From contig QHVR01000110.1 of NCBI GenBank assembly GCA_003223595.1, positions 1,189 through 16,273 of the forward strand: a DNA stretch of 15,085 nt. The letters run 5' to 3'. Positions 14,904-15,085 of the stretch are shown here, piece after piece; within the stretch, counting starts at the first letter, position 1; the number at the start of each line of letters is the position of its first letter. A program made the translations under genes and the position numbers. This DNA is from Acidobacteriota bacterium. Lineage in GTDB: Bacteria; Acidobacteriota; Terriglobia; Terriglobales; Acidobacteriaceae. Under the pieces are notes generated by a model that was not told where the DNA came from, ran no database searches, and saw nothing but the letters and a program-made list of their open reading frames with translations.

Positions 14904-15085
14904 CGCACCGCACCTCGGATCTGGGCAGCACCATACAGCATGACGGACAGCGCCAGGGCCACGCCATAGGGCACCTTCAGGGATTCGGGATTATCGAGCG
15001 AAACGCGATGGCTGGGCAGTTGAAAGGTGACCAGGGAGATCAGAATGTGGCCGATATTGCGCAGCGTCTCACGGACTCGTCCTTT
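14900..15085 (-). CDS. Prepilin peptidase (A24 / TadV-CpaA-like), C-terminal end only
   Basis: Only the last 61 codons lie in the window; the gene continues beyond the right edge. The visible part reads KGRVRETLRNIGHILISLVT, a polar stretch, then LKVPYGVALALSVMLYGAAQ and IRGAVR. The VPYGVALA segment before a last hydrophobic helix is typical of the C-terminus of A24 prepilin peptidases of Tad systems (TadV/CpaA). The catalytic Asp residues are not in view. Its TGA overlaps the ATG of the next pseudopilin gene. The family call rests on a short piece plus the Tad context. Confidence 0.72.
   Translation of the reverse strand, partial: KGRVRETLRNIGHILISLVTFQLPSHRVSLDNPESLKVPYGVALALSVMLYGAAQIRGAVR

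Overview
The window (about 57% G+C by eye) reads like a chromosomal segment of an Acidobacteriota-type soil bacterium. This is an inference from four things: the KdpD/KdpE style, an OmpL-like (bbp2) porin tail beside kdp, an acidobacterial-looking AsmA-like protein, and a Tad pseudopilin cluster near a PEP-CTERM protein. No rRNA, tRNA, IS element, CRISPR array or phage gene was seen.

Region 1 (1-5213) is a high-affinity K+ uptake (Kdp) locus. The minus strand carries kdpD (only the N-terminal sensor half), kdpE, a porin remnant, a 28-residue membrane peptide, kdpF (29 residues) and kdpA, which runs off the left edge. The catalytic half of KdpD (DUF4118 membrane segment, GAF, HisKA, HATPase) is a separate gene on the plus strand, starting 57 bp from the sensor half and divergent from it. 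Together the two make one complete KdpD. They probably phosphorylate KdpE, which would switch on the pump genes downstream.

Region 2 (5290-9398) holds a minus-strand pair: an AsmA-like membrane-anchored protein followed by a SapM-like secreted phosphoesterase. A plus-strand lysine/saccharopine dehydrogenase-family oxidoreductase follows.

Region 3 (9399-11196) contains a PEP-CTERM surface protein. Before it lie a good -24/-12 (sigma-54) promoter match and a leader of more than 200 nt; behind it is a strong intrinsic terminator. Directly after the terminator is an orphan C-terminal PDZ domain of an M61 peptidase, apparently a gene remnant.

Region 4 (11297-15085) holds an exported AMIN + STN-like protein on the plus strand, which resembles the front end of a secretin without the secretin. 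It converges, with a 2-bp gap, on a minus-strand Tad (Flp) pilus cluster: prepilin peptidase (partial), two TadE-type pseudopilins and a TadG-type protein. The first three genes are joined by ATGA and GTGA stop/start overlaps, so they are probably translationally coupled.
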